Positions 37,012 through 46,794 of a DNA stretch of 64,000 nucleotides are shown here, one piece after another. The position numbers were made by a program, and so were the translations under genes. The notes under the pieces were generated by a model. That model searched no databases and had not been told where the DNA came from. It was given only the letters and a program-made list of their open reading frames with translations. How positions within the stretch are numbered: position 1 is the stretch's first letter; each line of letters begins with the position of its first letter. The DNA is from Pseudohongiella nitratireducens (lineage in GTDB: Bacteria; Pseudomonadota; Gammaproteobacteria; Pseudomonadales; Pseudohongiellaceae). The DNA lies in assembly GCF_001642735.1 (NCBI RefSeq), contig NZ_LWHM01000034.1, positions 1 through 64,000 on the forward strand, in the 5' to 3' direction.

Positions 37012-37626
37012 ATGCAAAATCTGACCGCCAGACAAGCCCAGATTCTTGAATTTATCCGCCAGTACCAGCAGGAGACCGGTTACCCGCCGACACGCTCCGA
37101 AATTGCCCGTGAAATGGGGTTCCGCTCCCCCAACGCTGCGGAAGAACACCTGAAAGCGCTGGCCAGAAAGCAGGCCATCGAAATTGTCCCTGGTGCCTCC
37201 CGCGGTATCCGCCTGCTGGGCCAGGAAGAGGAAGTGCCGGCTGGCCTGCCGGTTATTGGCCAGGTGGCAGCAGGCAGCCCGATTCTGGCCGAAGAATGCA
37301 TTGATGAGTACGTCAGTATTCCAGCAGGCATGTTCAACCCCAGCGCTGATTATCTGCTGACCGTCAAAGGTACCAGTATGATTGATGCGGGCATATTCGA
37401 GGGGGATTTGCTGGCTGTGCATCGTACTTCCCAGGCACGTAATGGCGATATCATCGTGGCCAGACTGGAAGAGGAAGTGACAGTTAAACGGCTGGAGCAG
37501 GCACCGGGCAAACGCCATATCCGCTTGTTGCCGGAAAATGCAGATTACGACCCCATTGAAGTTGATCTGGGGCGCGACGCTTTCACGATTGAAGGTATCA
37601 GCGTTGGCGTGATTCGGCGCTGCTAA
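37012..37626 (+). CDS. lexA: SOS repressor LexA
   Basis: Represses SOS genes and self-cleaves when stimulated by RecA filaments. The N-terminal winged helix ([15 protein letters not shown], with recognition-helix region [20 protein letters not shown]) is close to E. coli. The cleavage bond is Ala87-Gly88 in GQVAAGSP, the catalytic Ser122 is in GTSMID, and the general base Lys159 is in VTVKR. I chose the ATG at 37012 over a GTG at 37000, since 37000 lies in the operator and family members begin at M-x-x-L-T-A-R-Q. Length 204 residues. Confidence 0.97.
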   Translation: MQNLTARQAQILEFIRQYQQETGYPPTRSEIAREMGFRSPNAAEEHLKALARKQAIEIVPGASRGIRLLGQEEEVPAGLPVIGQVAAGSPILAEECIDEYVSIPAGMFNPSADYLLTVKGTSMIDAGIFEGDLLAVHRTSQARNGDIIVARLEEEVTVKRLEQAPGKRHIRLLPENADYDPIEVDLGRDAFTIEGISVGVIRRC

Positions 37627-37724
37627 CGCTGCCAGCGTCATCGCCAGCTGCGCCCCGCTTCTCTGCCGGGCACAGCTGCTTAACCGCTATGGTCTGTTGT
37701 AAGGACCTTTTGTGAGGGCCTGTT

Positions 37725-37755
37725 GTTAGGGCCTGTTAACAGCCCCTAACTTTTT
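37725..37755 (+). terminator. Rho-independent terminator of lexA overlapping the topA 3' end
   Basis: GTTAGGG (37725-37731) pairs with CCCTAAC (37744-37750). The loop is itself palindromic (CTGTTAACAG) and TTTTT follows on the plus strand. The hairpin includes the topA stop codon. Imperfect 13-nt copies of GGGCCTGTTGTTA precede it from about 37700. Confidence 0.75.
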
Positions 37756-40430
37756 GTCTTACGCTTTGTTGTCTTCGCCTTGGTTTTAGCCTTGGCTTTC
37801 GTCTTCTTCTGCTCGACCTGCCATTTACCGTGTTCATACAAGGCTTTCCAGCCCGTCGCTTTCTTGTCAATCTCGGTCAGCAGGTAATGCTGCTTGGCCT
37901 TGCGACTGAAACGGACGATCGTGGGGTTACCCTCATCATCTTCCAGCGGTGCTGAGAACAGGTAGTGATACTTGCTGTCGATCTCGTTTTTGTGGGGCAC
38001 TAACTCGGCCAGCAGCGGCGCCCGTGTTTCCCGGTTTTTCGGGAATTTGCTGGCAGCCAGGAACAGCCCGGCCGCGCCATCACGCAACACATAAGTATCG
38101 TCCACTTTTTCACATACCAGCTCAGGCATGGGCACCGGATCCATTTTGGGTGGCGCCGGCTCGCCGCTTCTGAGCAGCTTGCGTGTGTTCTTGCACTCTT
38201 CAGCTGTACAGCCAAAATACTTGCCAAAGCGACCGTTTTTCAGCTGCATGTCGGCGCCACATTTATCACACTGGATAATGGGACCATCATAACCTTTTAT
38301 CTTAAAGGTGCCAGCTTCCACTTCAAAGCCGCTGCAGTCCGGGTTGTTACCACAAACATGCAACTTGCGCTTTTCATCGATCAGGTAACTGTCCATGGTC
38401 GCGTTACATATCTTGCAACGACGGCTTTCGCGAAGTCGTTTGTTTTCAACTTCTTCAGCCTCTTCCTCACTGTCAGTGCGGATTGCCTCTTCACCCGGTG
38501 TCAGGTTAATCGTGCATTTACAGCGCTCTTTTGGCGGCAGCGCATAGCCCGAACATCCCAGGAATACACCGGTAGATGCCGTACGAATCTGCATGGGACG
38601 ACCACAATCCGGACAGGGAATATCTGTCTCTGTTGGCGAATTTGCACGCATACCTTCATCGGTTGATGAAGAAGCTTTTTCCAGTTGATCGGTGAACCCT
38701 TCATAGAATTCATTGAGCAACTGCTTCCATTTCTTTTCACCCGCCGCTACCTGGTCCAGCAGATCTTCCATTTTGGCGGTGAAGTCATAGTCCATCAGGT
38801 CTGTGAAGCTTTCCACCAGGCGCTCGGCAACGATGTCGCCCATTTTCTGAGCGTAGAAACGACGGTTCTCAACTTTGACGTAACCACGATCCTGAATGGT
38901 GGAAATAATGGCTGCATAGGTAGAAGGACGACCAATGCCCCGCTTTTCCAGTTCCTTGACCAGACTCGCTTCGGTGTATCGCGAGACCGGTTTGGTGAAA
39001 TGCTGTTTCGGGTCGAGTTTTTTCAGATCAAGCGTCTCACCGGTTTTTACATCCGGCAGTACCGTGTCTTCCTCTTTGGACGGCAACACTTTCAGGTAAC
39101 CGTCAAACTGCATAATCCGACCCTTGGTGCGCAGTTCAAAATCGCCAGCGGTCACTGTGATGGAAGAACTCAGATAACGCGCTGGTGGCATTTGACAGGC
39201 CACAAAATACGCCCAGATCAATGCATACAGCCGCTCCGCATCACGCTCCATACCAACCAGCTGAGTCGGCGACTTGCTGACATCAGTTGGCCGTATCGCT
39301 TCGTGAGCTTCCTGCGCACCTTCGCGTGCAGAGTACTGAACCGGTTTCTCGGTCAGGTATTTGGCGCCGAAATTTTCGTCAATGTAATTGCGACACATTT
39401 CCAGCGCATCATTACTCAGGTGCGTGGAATCGGTACGCATGTAAGTAATGTAACCCGCTTCATAGAGACGCTGGGCCATCATCATCGTTTTCTTAACACC
39501 GAAGCCCAGGCGCGTACTGGCAGCCTGCTGCAAGGTTGAAGTGATCAGCGGCGGCTTTGGCTTGGAACTGGTGGGTTTGTCCTCACGTCCTTTAACCAGT
39601 AATGCCTGTGCAGCCAGGGCGTCCTGAGCTGCCTGACAGACGTCCCCGCTACCGGGCCGGAATGCTTTTCCGTCCTGCTTGGTGACTTGCAAGCGCAGCG
39701 CTTCGCGCGCTTCGGTCACGGTGTCAGCATACAGTTCCCAGAACTCTTCCGGGATAAAACTGCGAATCTCTCTTTCACGCTCAACAATCAGTCGCAGTGC
39801 CACTGACTGAACACGGCCAGCTGACAGGCCACGTGCCACTTTATTCCACAACAGCGGAGAAACCATAAAGCCCACGACCCGGTCGAGGAATCGACGCGCC
39901 TGCTGGGCTTCTACATAGCGCATATCCAGCTCTCCCGGTTCGGAGAATGCTTCCTGGATGGCTTTTTTAGTAATTTCGTTAAAGACAACGCGGCGGAACC
40001 GCTGGTCATCGCCACCAATTGCCTCTTTCAAATGCCAGGCAATGGCCTCCCCTTCGCGGTCCAAGTCCGTCGCCAGATAAATGGTGTCAGCACTTTTGGC
40101 GAGTTTTTTGAGTTCCGCAACGACTTTTTCCTTGCCCGGCAGAATTTCATAACGGGCTTTCCAGTCGTGCTCAGGATCGACGCCCATGCGGGCAACCAGC
40201 TGCTGTTTGGCTTTACGAGCCTTGTGAGCCGCTTTCTCCTCCGGATCCATTTTTCGGGTCTTGGCGGCCTCTTTGGCGCGAGTTGCCGGATCCGTGGTAC
40301 TGCCACTGCCAGATGTCGGCAGATCACGAATATGACCGACACTGGATTTGACGACGAAATCCTGGCCAAGGTATTTGTTGATCGTCTTCGCTTTTGCGGG
40401 AGACTCGACGATAACTAGGGATTTGCTCAT
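37746..40430 (-). CDS. topA: DNA topoisomerase I
   Basis: Type IA topoisomerase that relaxes negative supercoils. The TOPRIM domain opens [20 protein letters not shown]. The catalytic tyrosine lies in [14 protein letters not shown] near residue 325. The C-terminal half has three zinc-ribbon segments ([24 protein letters not shown]) and ends in a Lys-rich tail. I chose the start at 40430, which opens directly on the TOPRIM motif; the frame to 40514 adds an unconserved leader. At 894 residues it is normal for the gammaproteobacterial type. It is convergent with lexA. Confidence 0.96.
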   Translation of the reverse strand: MSKSLVIVESPAKAKTINKYLGQDFVVKSSVGHIRDLPTSGSGSTTDPATRAKEAAKTRKMDPEEKAAHKARKAKQQLVARMGVDPEHDWKARYEILPGKEKVVAELKKLAKSADTIYLATDLDREGEAIAWHLKEAIGGDDQRFRRVVFNEITKKAIQEAFSEPGELDMRYVEAQQARRFLDRVVGFMVSPLLWNKVARGLSAGRVQSVALRLIVEREREIRSFIPEEFWELYADTVTEAREALRLQVTKQDGKAFRPGSGDVCQAAQDALAAQALLVKGREDKPTSSKPKPPLITSTLQQAASTRLGFGVKKTMMMAQRLYEAGYITYMRTDSTHLSNDALEMCRNYIDENFGAKYLTEKPVQYSAREGAQEAHEAIRPTDVSKSPTQLVGMERDAERLYALIWAYFVACQMPPARYLSSSITVTAGDFELRTKGRIMQFDGYLKVLPSKEEDTVLPDVKTGETLDLKKLDPKQHFTKPVSRYTEASLVKELEKRGIGRPSTYAAIISTIQDRGYVKVENRRFYAQKMGDIVAERLVESFTDLMDYDFTAKMEDLLDQVAAGEKKWKQLLNEFYEGFTDQLEKASSSTDEGMRANSPTETDIPCPDCGRPMQIRTASTGVFLGCSGYALPPKERCKCTINLTPGEEAIRTDSEEEAEEVENKRLRESRRCKICNATMDSYLIDEKRKLHVCGNNPDCSGFEVEAGTFKIKGYDGPIIQCDKCGADMQLKNGRFGKYFGCTAEECKNTRKLLRSGEPAPPKMDPVPMPELVCEKVDDTYVLRDGAAGLFLAASKFPKNRETRAPLLAELVPHKNEIDSKYHYLFSAPLEDDEGNPTIVRFSRKAKQHYLLTEIDKKATGWKALYEHGKWQVEQKKTKAKAKTKAKTTKRKTKS

Positions 40431-40651
40431 TAAATTAACTGATTCCTGATGGTTGGCGCCGGATGACAAACCGGTTTTACCGTAAAAGGCCGACATATAT
40501 ATAGATTCCGCCAAAGCGGGTCAAGCCTTGCGTGACGGGCAACAAGCTACCGCAACCGGACTACTGCATTCAAGTAGCCAATCACACCGGCCTGACACTG
40601 CAGGCCGGAAACTATCATGTATATGATTGATTTATAAGAGGTAGGGATGAA

Positions 40652-41725
40652 TCAGACTGAACAGTTAACTTCGTGCGTCCAGCCAAATTTATCGTCAGTT
40701 TCACCCCGCTGGATACCTACCAGCAGTTCATAGAGACGTTTCATGACCGGTCCGGCTTCTTCGCCATTGCCGTAAAAACGATGCCACTGATCATCCACCC
40801 AGATTTTGCCAACAGGTGAAATAACAGCAGCTGTACCACAGGCAGCCACTTCTTCAAAATCTGGCAGTTCTTCGCGCAGATTGATCGCACGCTGTTCAAT
40901 ACTGAGATCCAGTTCCTGTTCTGCCAGGGTCATGATTGAACGTCGAGTCACACTGGGCAACACAGCATTGGACCCAGGGGTGACGAAACTGCCATTCTTC
41001 ATACTCACGACAATGTTGGCAGAGCCAGCCTCGTCAATGTATTTGCGCTCACGTGCATCCAGGTACAAGGCCTCGTTGGCACCTAGCTGCTGTGCCATGC
41101 GGGTGGCCAGCAGCCCACCAGCATAGTTGGCACCGATCTTGTAGTTGCCGGTACCCGATGGTGCAGCCCGATCCAGTTCAGAGACTGCCAGTGAGATCAC
41201 TGCCAGCCCGGCACTTTTGTAATACGGCCCCACAGGAGAAACAAAAACACGGAATTCAAACTCGTTAGCGGTTTTCAAACCCAGGTTCTCACCCAGGCCA
41301 ATCAGCATTGGTCGAATGTACAGTGCCGCCCCGGAGCCATGTGGAGGAATCCAGGCATAGTTGGCCCGCACCGCCTCTTCAACACCACGGATAAACAGCG
41401 ATTCAGGCACTTCTGGCATCAACAACCGTCCTGCCGCCTGGCGCATACGCTCGGCGTTCAGTTCCGGACGAAACAAAAGCACACGACCATCAGGTGCTGT
41501 CTGTGCTTTCAGTCCTTCAAAACACTGCTGGGCATAGTGCAACGCTGGTGCGCCTTCATGGGCCACAATCGTATTCTCGGTAATCAGCTCACCTTCCGAC
41601 CACTGACCGTTCCGATGTACTGCTCGAAATCGGTAATCCGTGGCGTGGTATGAAAACCCGAGCTCGGCCCAGTTTAGGGATTTCTTCTCTTTGGGGGATG
41701 TCCCCTGATTCGGTGCTTGTGTCAT
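40652..41725 (-). CDS. ilvE: Branched-chain amino acid aminotransferase
   Basis: A PLP enzyme transferring amino groups between glutamate and branched-chain keto acids; the last step of Ile/Leu/Val synthesis. It is a fold-type IV protein of the longer BCAT type, with YIRPMLIGLGENLGL, the Schiff-base lysine in GNYKIGANYAG, YIDEAGSANIV and GTAAVISPVG. The ATG at 41725 (MTQAPNQ) is preferred to a TTG three codons upstream. Length 357 residues. It is divergent from tatD and followed by a 220-nt gap to topA holding no gene. Confidence 0.93.
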   Translation of the reverse strand: MTQAPNQGTSPKEKKSLNWAELGFSYHATDYRFRAVHRNGQWSEGELITENTIVAHEGAPALHYAQQCFEGLKAQTAPDGRVLLFRPELNAERMRQAAGRLLMPEVPESLFIRGVEEAVRANYAWIPPHGSGAALYIRPMLIGLGENLGLKTANEFEFRVFVSPVGPYYKSAGLAVISLAVSELDRAAPSGTGNYKIGANYAGGLLATRMAQQLGANEALYLDARERKYIDEAGSANIVVSMKNGSFVTPGSNAVLPSVTRRSIMTLAEQELDLSIEQRAINLREELPDFEEVAACGTAAVISPVGKIWVDDQWHRFYGNGEEAGPVMKRLYELLVGIQRGETDDKFGWTHEVNCSV

Positions 41726-41883
41726 CGGCTGCAATCCAGTTATTTCTTGTGTATGCGCGTACTTTTGACGTTCTCCGACCTTCTGTTATCCAGACAACTG
41801 CCAATCAAGTGACAGTTAACCGGCCCTGAGGATCGGGTCAAAACAAACTATTATCGTTGATAACAGCGCAATCTGCCAGAGGC

Positions 41884-41892
41884 TGCTATAAT
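41884..41892 (+). promoter_or_regulatory. Extended -10 promoter of tatD
   Basis: TGCTATAAT is a perfect extended -10 (TGn-TATAAT). No good -35 stands 16-18 nt upstream. The -10 ends only eight bases before the tatD ATG and there is no ribosome site, so the transcript is probably leaderless. Confidence 0.6.
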
Positions 41893-41900
41893 CGCGCGCC

Positions 41901-42722
41901 ATGAATTCAACACATCCTCTTATCGACATCGGCGCCAACCTGGGCCACGACTCTTTTGACCATGATCTGGAAGCAGTGCTGGACCGTGCCCGGGCGGCCG
42001 GGCTGGTTCATCAAATGGTGACCGGCACGACGCTGGCGGCTTCGCAAAAAGCGCTACAGATCTGCCAAAAGTATCCGGCACTTTCTGCCACGGCCGGCAT
42101 CCACCCTCATGAAGCCAGCCAGGCCACACCGGCCGTGCTGGGCGGTATCCGTGAACTACTGGACGACCCGTTGGTCAGGGCGGTAGGCGAAACCGGCCTG
42201 GACTTCAACCGGGACTATTCCCCGAGACCGGCTCAGGAAGAGTCTTTTGAAGCCCATTTACAGATGGCGGTTGAAACCGGCCTGCCCGCCTTTCTGCACC
42301 AGCGAGATGCTCACTCACGCTTCTTACCCATCCTGAAACACTACCGCGATCATCTCTCGGCTGCGGTGGTGCACTGTTTCACTGATAGCAAAGAAGCGCT
42401 TTACGATTACCTTGATCTTGATCTGTATATCGGCATCACGGGCTGGATCTGTGATGAACGACGGGGCAGCCATCTGCACGCCATCGTGGGGGACATTCCG
42501 GCAAACCGGCTGATGATAGAAACGGACGCCCCCTACCTGATGCCACGTTCACTGCGCCCTAAACCGAAATCCCGACGCAACGAACCTGCCTACCTGACTG
42601 AGGTGTTAAGCGTAGTTGCTGAGCACTGTGGCAAACCGGCAACTGTTTTGGCTGAACAAACCACGGCCAATGCCATCCGCTTTTTTGACATTCCGGATGA
42701 ATCCATGCTGCGCCTCAGATAA
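41901..42722 (+). CDS. TatD family metal-dependent hydrolase
   Basis: A cytoplasmic TIM-barrel amidohydrolase-fold nuclease; E. coli TatD is a 3'-5' exonuclease acting in DNA repair and oxidative stress. The metal ligands visible are [13 protein letters not shown] (the usual first HxH is replaced by D-x-G-x-N, as in E. coli TatD), [28 protein letters not shown] and [11 protein letters not shown]. The 273-residue length is standard. The start at 41901 is fixed by the conserved opening only ten residues later. Confidence 0.93.
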   Translation: MNSTHPLIDIGANLGHDSFDHDLEAVLDRARAAGLVHQMVTGTTLAASQKALQICQKYPALSATAGIHPHEASQATPAVLGGIRELLDDPLVRAVGETGLDFNRDYSPRPAQEESFEAHLQMAVETGLPAFLHQRDAHSRFLPILKHYRDHLSAAVVHCFTDSKEALYDYLDLDLYIGITGWICDERRGSHLHAIVGDIPANRLMIETDAPYLMPRSLRPKPKSRRNEPAYLTEVLSVVAEHCGKPATVLAEQTTANAIRFFDIPDESMLRLR

Positions 42723-42740
42723 ACAGGAATCAGCCAAAAG

Positions 42741-43004
42741 TCAGGCAGGCAGGTGACGGGACAGATAATCCAGCAGGGCCGGTTCGTCGAACGGCCAGCC
42801 GATATCTTCTGCCGCCCCTTCAACTTTGATAACCGGGATACGGATGCCGTAGGCTTCCACCAGCGCTTCTGATGTAGAAATATCGACAGGCTGCCAGGTT
42901 AACTGGTTCAGCCTGGCCACGGGCTCGAGAATAGCTTCAGCCTGTTCGCAGAGGTGACAGCCGGCTGTGGTGTAAAGCAGGATTGGTGGCGCGTTATCGC
43001 TCAT
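42741..43004 (-). CDS. Glutaredoxin family protein (DUF836 type)
   Basis: An 87-residue thioredoxin-fold protein with a C16-HLC-19 redox motif in LLYTTAGCHLCEQAE and the cis-proline in RIPVIKVEG. It is probably a thiol-disulfide protein of the YruB/DUF836 group. I chose the ATG at 43004 because it opens on the conserved strand. The frame to 43154 only reads pyrD repeat DNA in another frame. It overlaps the pyrD 3' end by 11 nt and is convergent with tatD. Confidence 0.88.
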   Translation of the reverse strand: MSDNAPPILLYTTAGCHLCEQAEAILEPVARLNQLTWQPVDISTSEALVEAYGIRIPVIKVEGAAEDIGWPFDEPALLDYLSRHLPA

Positions 43005-44115
43005 GGCTATCACCTGGCTCAGGGCTGTTTCCGCGCTCAGGACTGTTTCCGCGCTCAGGACTGTTCCTGCGCTCAAGGCTGTTTTCTCGCTCAAGGCTGT
43101 ACAACCCCTCCACGATTTCACGGACCAGTGCCGGGCCACGGTAGATAAAACCACTGTAAATCTGTATCAGGCTGGCACCGGCCGCCAGTTTAGCTTCAGC
43201 ATCGGCCAGGGAACTGATACCACCAATACCAATGATGGGAATAGCATCACCGAGCAACTCGTGCAGATGGCGAATCACATCGGTAGACGCTTCGCTTAGC
43301 GGCTTGCCACTCAAACCACCAGCCTGTTCGCCATGGCGGTGACCGGCCACTGCATCACGGGACAGGGTTGTGTTGGTCGCCGCAACCGCATCAATTTCAT
43401 ACTCTTTTAAGGCGGCAGCGACTGTTTCCAATTCGGCCTGGGTCATATCCGGAGCAATTTTCACCACCAGCGGGACATAGCGCCCATCTGCTTCAGCCAG
43501 GCGTTTATGCTCTGTTTTCAGGGTTGCCAGCAAGGCGCGCAAATCATCCCCGTATTGCAGCGTTCGCAACCCGGGCGTGTTCGGCGATGAGAGATTGACC
43601 ACAATATAGCTGGCCAGGGACCAGGCCTTTTGCAAGCCAATGAGATAGTCATCAGCGGCTTTCTCCACGGGGGTATCAGCGTTTTTACCAATATTGATGC
43701 CCAGCACACCGCGAAAACGACTTTTTTTAATCTGTTCCAGGGCGTGATCAATGCCTTTGTTATTAAACCCCATGCGATTGATGATGGCTTCGTGCTCAGG
43801 TAAACGGAACAGCCGGGGCTTAGGATTGCCCGATTGCGGCCGCGGTGTCAGCGTACCCACTTCAATAAAACCAAAACCCAGCGCAGCCAGACCATCGATG
43901 TGATCCGCATTCTTATCCAGGCCGGCTGCCAGGCCCAGTGCATTGGGAAAGTCCAGCCCCATGACCTTGACTGGCGACTGACGATCCTGGCGCGCCCCGC
44001 CAAGCATGCCTGAAACTCCCAGTTGTCTGGCGAGATCCATACCGTCCAAAGCAATTTTGTGGGATGTTTCTTCAGGCAGACTAAACAATGCCGAGCGTAA
44101 CAGACCATACATCAT
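42994..44115 (-). CDS. pyrD: Dihydroorotate dehydrogenase (quinone), class 2
   Basis: A membrane-associated flavoenzyme oxidising dihydroorotate to orotate with quinone in pyrimidine synthesis. The N-terminal membrane-binding helix region (MMYGLLRSALFSLPEETSHK) marks class 2. FMN and substrate motifs include GLAAGLDKNAD, NRMGFNNKG, VVNLSSPNTPGLR with the catalytic serine, and IIGIGGISS. E. coli PyrD is 336 residues; here 373. The extra C-terminus is a run of SPERGN-like hexapeptides encoded by an 18-nt tandem array. Confidence 0.95.
   Translation of the reverse strand: MMYGLLRSALFSLPEETSHKIALDGMDLARQLGVSGMLGGARQDRQSPVKVMGLDFPNALGLAAGLDKNADHIDGLAALGFGFIEVGTLTPRPQSGNPKPRLFRLPEHEAIINRMGFNNKGIDHALEQIKKSRFRGVLGINIGKNADTPVEKAADDYLIGLQKAWSLASYIVVNLSSPNTPGLRTLQYGDDLRALLATLKTEHKRLAEADGRYVPLVVKIAPDMTQAELETVAAALKEYEIDAVAATNTTLSRDAVAGHRHGEQAGGLSGKPLSEASTDVIRHLHELLGDAIPIIGIGGISSLADAEAKLAAGASLIQIYSGFIYRGPALVREIVEGLYSLERENSLERRNSPERGNSPERGNSPEPGDSHER
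43018..43107. repeat. 18-nt tandem repeat encoding the PyrD C-terminal tail
   Basis: Five 18-nt units begin at 43018, 43036, 43054, 43072 and 43090, with consensus CTCAGGACTGTTTCCGCG and the last only partial. They give SPERGN-type hexapeptides in PyrD. The array starts 14 nt upstream of the glutaredoxin-like start codon. Confidence 0.9.
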
Positions 44116-44289
44116 GTCAGGCGGTTCTCCATATATTGCGGGGTTAATATCCCATTATAAACCATGGCTATCGATGGCGCTGGCACAATCTGAGACAAAC
44201 TGCCCTCTCACCTTGCTAGACATAAGTTGCAAATTGGTTACAATCGCTGACTACATTGAAAATACCAGCCCGAAAACACAGGGAATTTT

Positions 44290-45249
44290 ATGAGCCATCA
44301 CAACACAATAAGCGCACTAAAGAATTGGTTAACGACTCAGATTATCGGGCAGGAAAGGTTGGTCGACCGACTTCTTATCGCGCTGCTTGCTGATGGCCAC
44401 CTGCTGGTGGAAGGTGCTCCCGGCCTGGCCAAGACCAAGGCCATCAAGGATTTGTCCAGAGCTGTTGAAGGTGATTTTCACCGTATCCAGTTCACCCCTG
44501 ACCTGCTGCCCAGCGATATCACCGGTACCGAAATCTTCCGCCCCGAAGACGGCTCTTTCCGTTTTCAGCCTGGCCCGATATTCCACAACCTGGTGCTGGC
44601 TGATGAGATCAACCGGGCACCGGCCAAAGTGCAATCTGCCCTTTTGGAAGCCATGGCGGAACATCAGGTGTCTGTCGGTCGCGAATCATTTCAGTTGCCA
44701 CCACTGTTCCTGGTCATGGCAACTCAAAACCCGATTGAGCAAGAAGGTACCTACCCGCTGCCGGAAGCACAGCTTGACCGTTTCCTGATGCATGTCGCCA
44801 TTGATTATCCGAAAGCCGAAGCGGAACGCAATATTTTGCACCTGGTTCGCGATGAAGCGCGCCATGTCGCCCCTGAAGCACCTTCGGTCGTCAGCCAGGA
44901 AGACCTCTTTGCCGCACGCCAGGAAATCCTCAGCATGCACATGGCACCTGAAGTCGAGGAATACATTATTCAATTGATCATGGCTACCCGAAACCCGGAA
45001 ACTTATGGTGACGATCTGGAAAACTGGATTGATTTCGGTGCCAGCCCACGAGGCACAATCGCCCTGGATCGCTGTGCTCGCGCCCATGCCTGGATAGCCG
45101 GCAATGACTTTGTCAGCCCGGATGATGTCCAGGCTGTACTGTTTGACGTACTGCGCCATCGGGTGCTCCTCAGCTTTGAAGCCGAAGCCAGCGGGGTAAC
45201 TGCCGACAAAGTCCTGGCAACCATTCTGGAGCGGGTCCCATCGGCTTAA
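44290..45249 (+). CDS. MoxR-family AAA+ ATPase
   Basis: A chaperone-like ATPase that typically works with VWA-domain partners to activate or insert cofactors in other proteins. It has Walker A GAPGLAKTK (residues 42-50), Walker B LVLADEINRAPAKVQSALLE, sensor MATQNPIEQEGTYPLPEAQLDRF, and a C-terminal lid. The 319-residue length is standard. It is the first gene of a five-gene downstream unit (DUF58, DUF4381, two VWA proteins, BatD), the classical moxR-bat arrangement. The substrate is unknown. Confidence 0.94.
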   Translation: MSHHNTISALKNWLTTQIIGQERLVDRLLIALLADGHLLVEGAPGLAKTKAIKDLSRAVEGDFHRIQFTPDLLPSDITGTEIFRPEDGSFRFQPGPIFHNLVLADEINRAPAKVQSALLEAMAEHQVSVGRESFQLPPLFLVMATQNPIEQEGTYPLPEAQLDRFLMHVAIDYPKAEAERNILHLVRDEARHVAPEAPSVVSQEDLFAARQEILSMHMAPEVEEYIIQLIMATRNPETYGDDLENWIDFGASPRGTIALDRCARAHAWIAGNDFVSPDDVQAVLFDVLRHRVLLSFEAEASGVTADKVLATILERVPSA

Positions 45250-45268
45250 GGCTGGCGCAGGAGTAATC

Positions 45269-46240
45269 ATGGACGCCACGCTGAAACCGCTACCTCATCA
45301 GGCGCTATACCGAACCCGCGGTGCTGTTGTCACGCTGCAGGACTTGCTGCTGCAGCGCTATGCCGCACGGACGATAGCCTATGCCAACCACAAGCGATCC
45401 GTGGCGGGCATATCCGGGCTGCATTTATCGAAAATGCGCGGCCGCGGCATCGATTTTGAAGAATTCCGCCCTTATCAGGCGGGCGATGATATCCGCACCA
45501 TTGACTGGCGTGTCACTGCCCGAATCGGCAAACCGTTTACCAAGGTATTTCGGGAAGAGCGCGAGAGACCGGTCCTGGTAGCCGTTGACCAGTCCAGCTC
45601 CATGTTTTTTGGCAGCCACACTGCCTTCAAATCCGTTATCGCCGCTCAGGCAGCAGCAATATTCTGCTGGCTGGCCATTGATAACGGTGACCGTGTTGGC
45701 GGTCTGGTCTATGGCGATGAAGACTTCGCTCTGGTCCGCCCCAAGCGAAGCCGCCGCTCCGCTCTGCACCTGCTGAATCAGCTGGAGAATTTTAATACGG
45801 CACTGGCTGAGCAGGCTGCCAATCCAGCCAATCACGATCCTGAGGCAGGCAGCCTGGCTTCCACCCTGGGACGTATCCGGCGCATTACCAAGCCCGGCAG
45901 CACTATCTATATCATCAGCGATTTCAGCAGCATCGATGATGCCGGTTTCCAGTATCTGCAACAGATTTCACGGCATAACAATGTGGTCTGCTGCTTCGTC
46001 AATGACCCGCTGGAAGAGAATCTGCCCATTCCCGGTTACTATAGTATTACTGACGGCCGCGACAAAGGCACATTGAACACCTTCAATCGCAAGGCAAGAG
46101 AGAGTTACCGGGACGTTTTCCATCAGCGTCTGGCCTTTCTGCAAGGCGAACTGAATAAAATGAAAATACCACTCATTTCACTACGCACAGACGAACCTGT
46201 CGTCGAACGGATACATCAATGGACCTCGCAGACGCTCTGA
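45269..46240 (+). CDS. DUF58 domain-containing protein
   Basis: A 323-residue protein of the MoxR-associated DUF58 family, which has a VWA-like fold. The family hallmark is GRGIDFEEFRPYQAGDDIRTIDWRVTAR near residue 55. A degenerate metal site follows in VLVAVDQSSSMFFG. AGGAG precedes the ATG. It lies 19 nt after moxR and overlaps the next gene by 22 nt. No membrane segment is evident, so it is presumably cytoplasmic and contacts MoxR. Confidence 0.92.
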   Translation: MDATLKPLPHQALYRTRGAVVTLQDLLLQRYAARTIAYANHKRSVAGISGLHLSKMRGRGIDFEEFRPYQAGDDIRTIDWRVTARIGKPFTKVFREERERPVLVAVDQSSSMFFGSHTAFKSVIAAQAAAIFCWLAIDNGDRVGGLVYGDEDFALVRPKRSRRSALHLLNQLENFNTALAEQAANPANHDPEAGSLASTLGRIRRITKPGSTIYIISDFSSIDDAGFQYLQQISRHNNVVCCFVNDPLEENLPIPGYYSITDGRDKGTLNTFNRKARESYRDVFHQRLAFLQGELNKMKIPLISLRTDEPVVERIHQWTSQTL

Positions 46241-46794
46241 GCCAACTTAGAGACATACATATGCCTGCGGATACCACAGGCTTCTGGCCACTGGCCCCGG
46301 GCTGGTGGGCATTGATCGTGCTGCTACTGGCATTAATGGGCTGGCTATTGTGGCGTTACATTAAAAAACAGCAGCTGCAACGACATATTAATGCTGCCCT
46401 GAAGGAGCTGGACCGCTGCCGTGAAACATGGTTGCAGCAAGCAGCACTGGCAGCCAAAGGCAGTCCTGCAACAGACCAGAATGCCGCACGCCTGGACTAT
46501 GTTAATGGTGTGAATGCTGTGCTGCGCCGTGTCGCCCTGCTGCACTTTCCGGCCAGCACTGTGGCCAGTTTAAATGGCAAGGCCTGGGCCAACTTCATTG
46601 CCGCTCAGGACAGACGCAATAACCTCAGCGAAGAACAGTCCAAAGCCCTGGCTCATGGCCGTTTTGCGCGCCAGATCGATATCGATTGCGAGGCGCTTTA
46701 CAACACAGCCCGACATTGGATAAACGATCTGTATGTCGCTAGAATCAAAGACAAAGCGAATCCACCAAGTGCGGTAGCCCAACAACATGCTTGA
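46219..46794 (+). CDS. DUF4381 domain-containing membrane protein
   Basis: A 191-residue protein with an N-terminal periplasmic stub (LRDIHMPADTTGFWPLAPGW), one membrane helix (ALIVLLLALMGWLLWRYIKK), and a soluble helical domain. This is the DUF4381 pattern found only in moxR-bat operons. It overlaps DUF58 by 22 nt and batA by 8 nt, indicating coordinated translation. The function is unknown; the position suggests a membrane adaptor of the Bat complex. Confidence 0.87.
   Translation: MDLADALSQLRDIHMPADTTGFWPLAPGWWALIVLLLALMGWLLWRYIKKQQLQRHINAALKELDRCRETWLQQAALAAKGSPATDQNAARLDYVNGVNAVLRRVALLHFPASTVASLNGKAWANFIAAQDRRNNLSEEQSKALAHGRFARQIDIDCEALYNTARHWINDLYVARIKDKANPPSAVAQQHA

Noticed and set aside
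43005-43154. 50-residue N-terminal extension of the glutaredoxin-like protein
   Set aside because: It is the pyrD 3' repeat read in another frame; the conserved thioredoxin strand begins right after the ATG at 43004.
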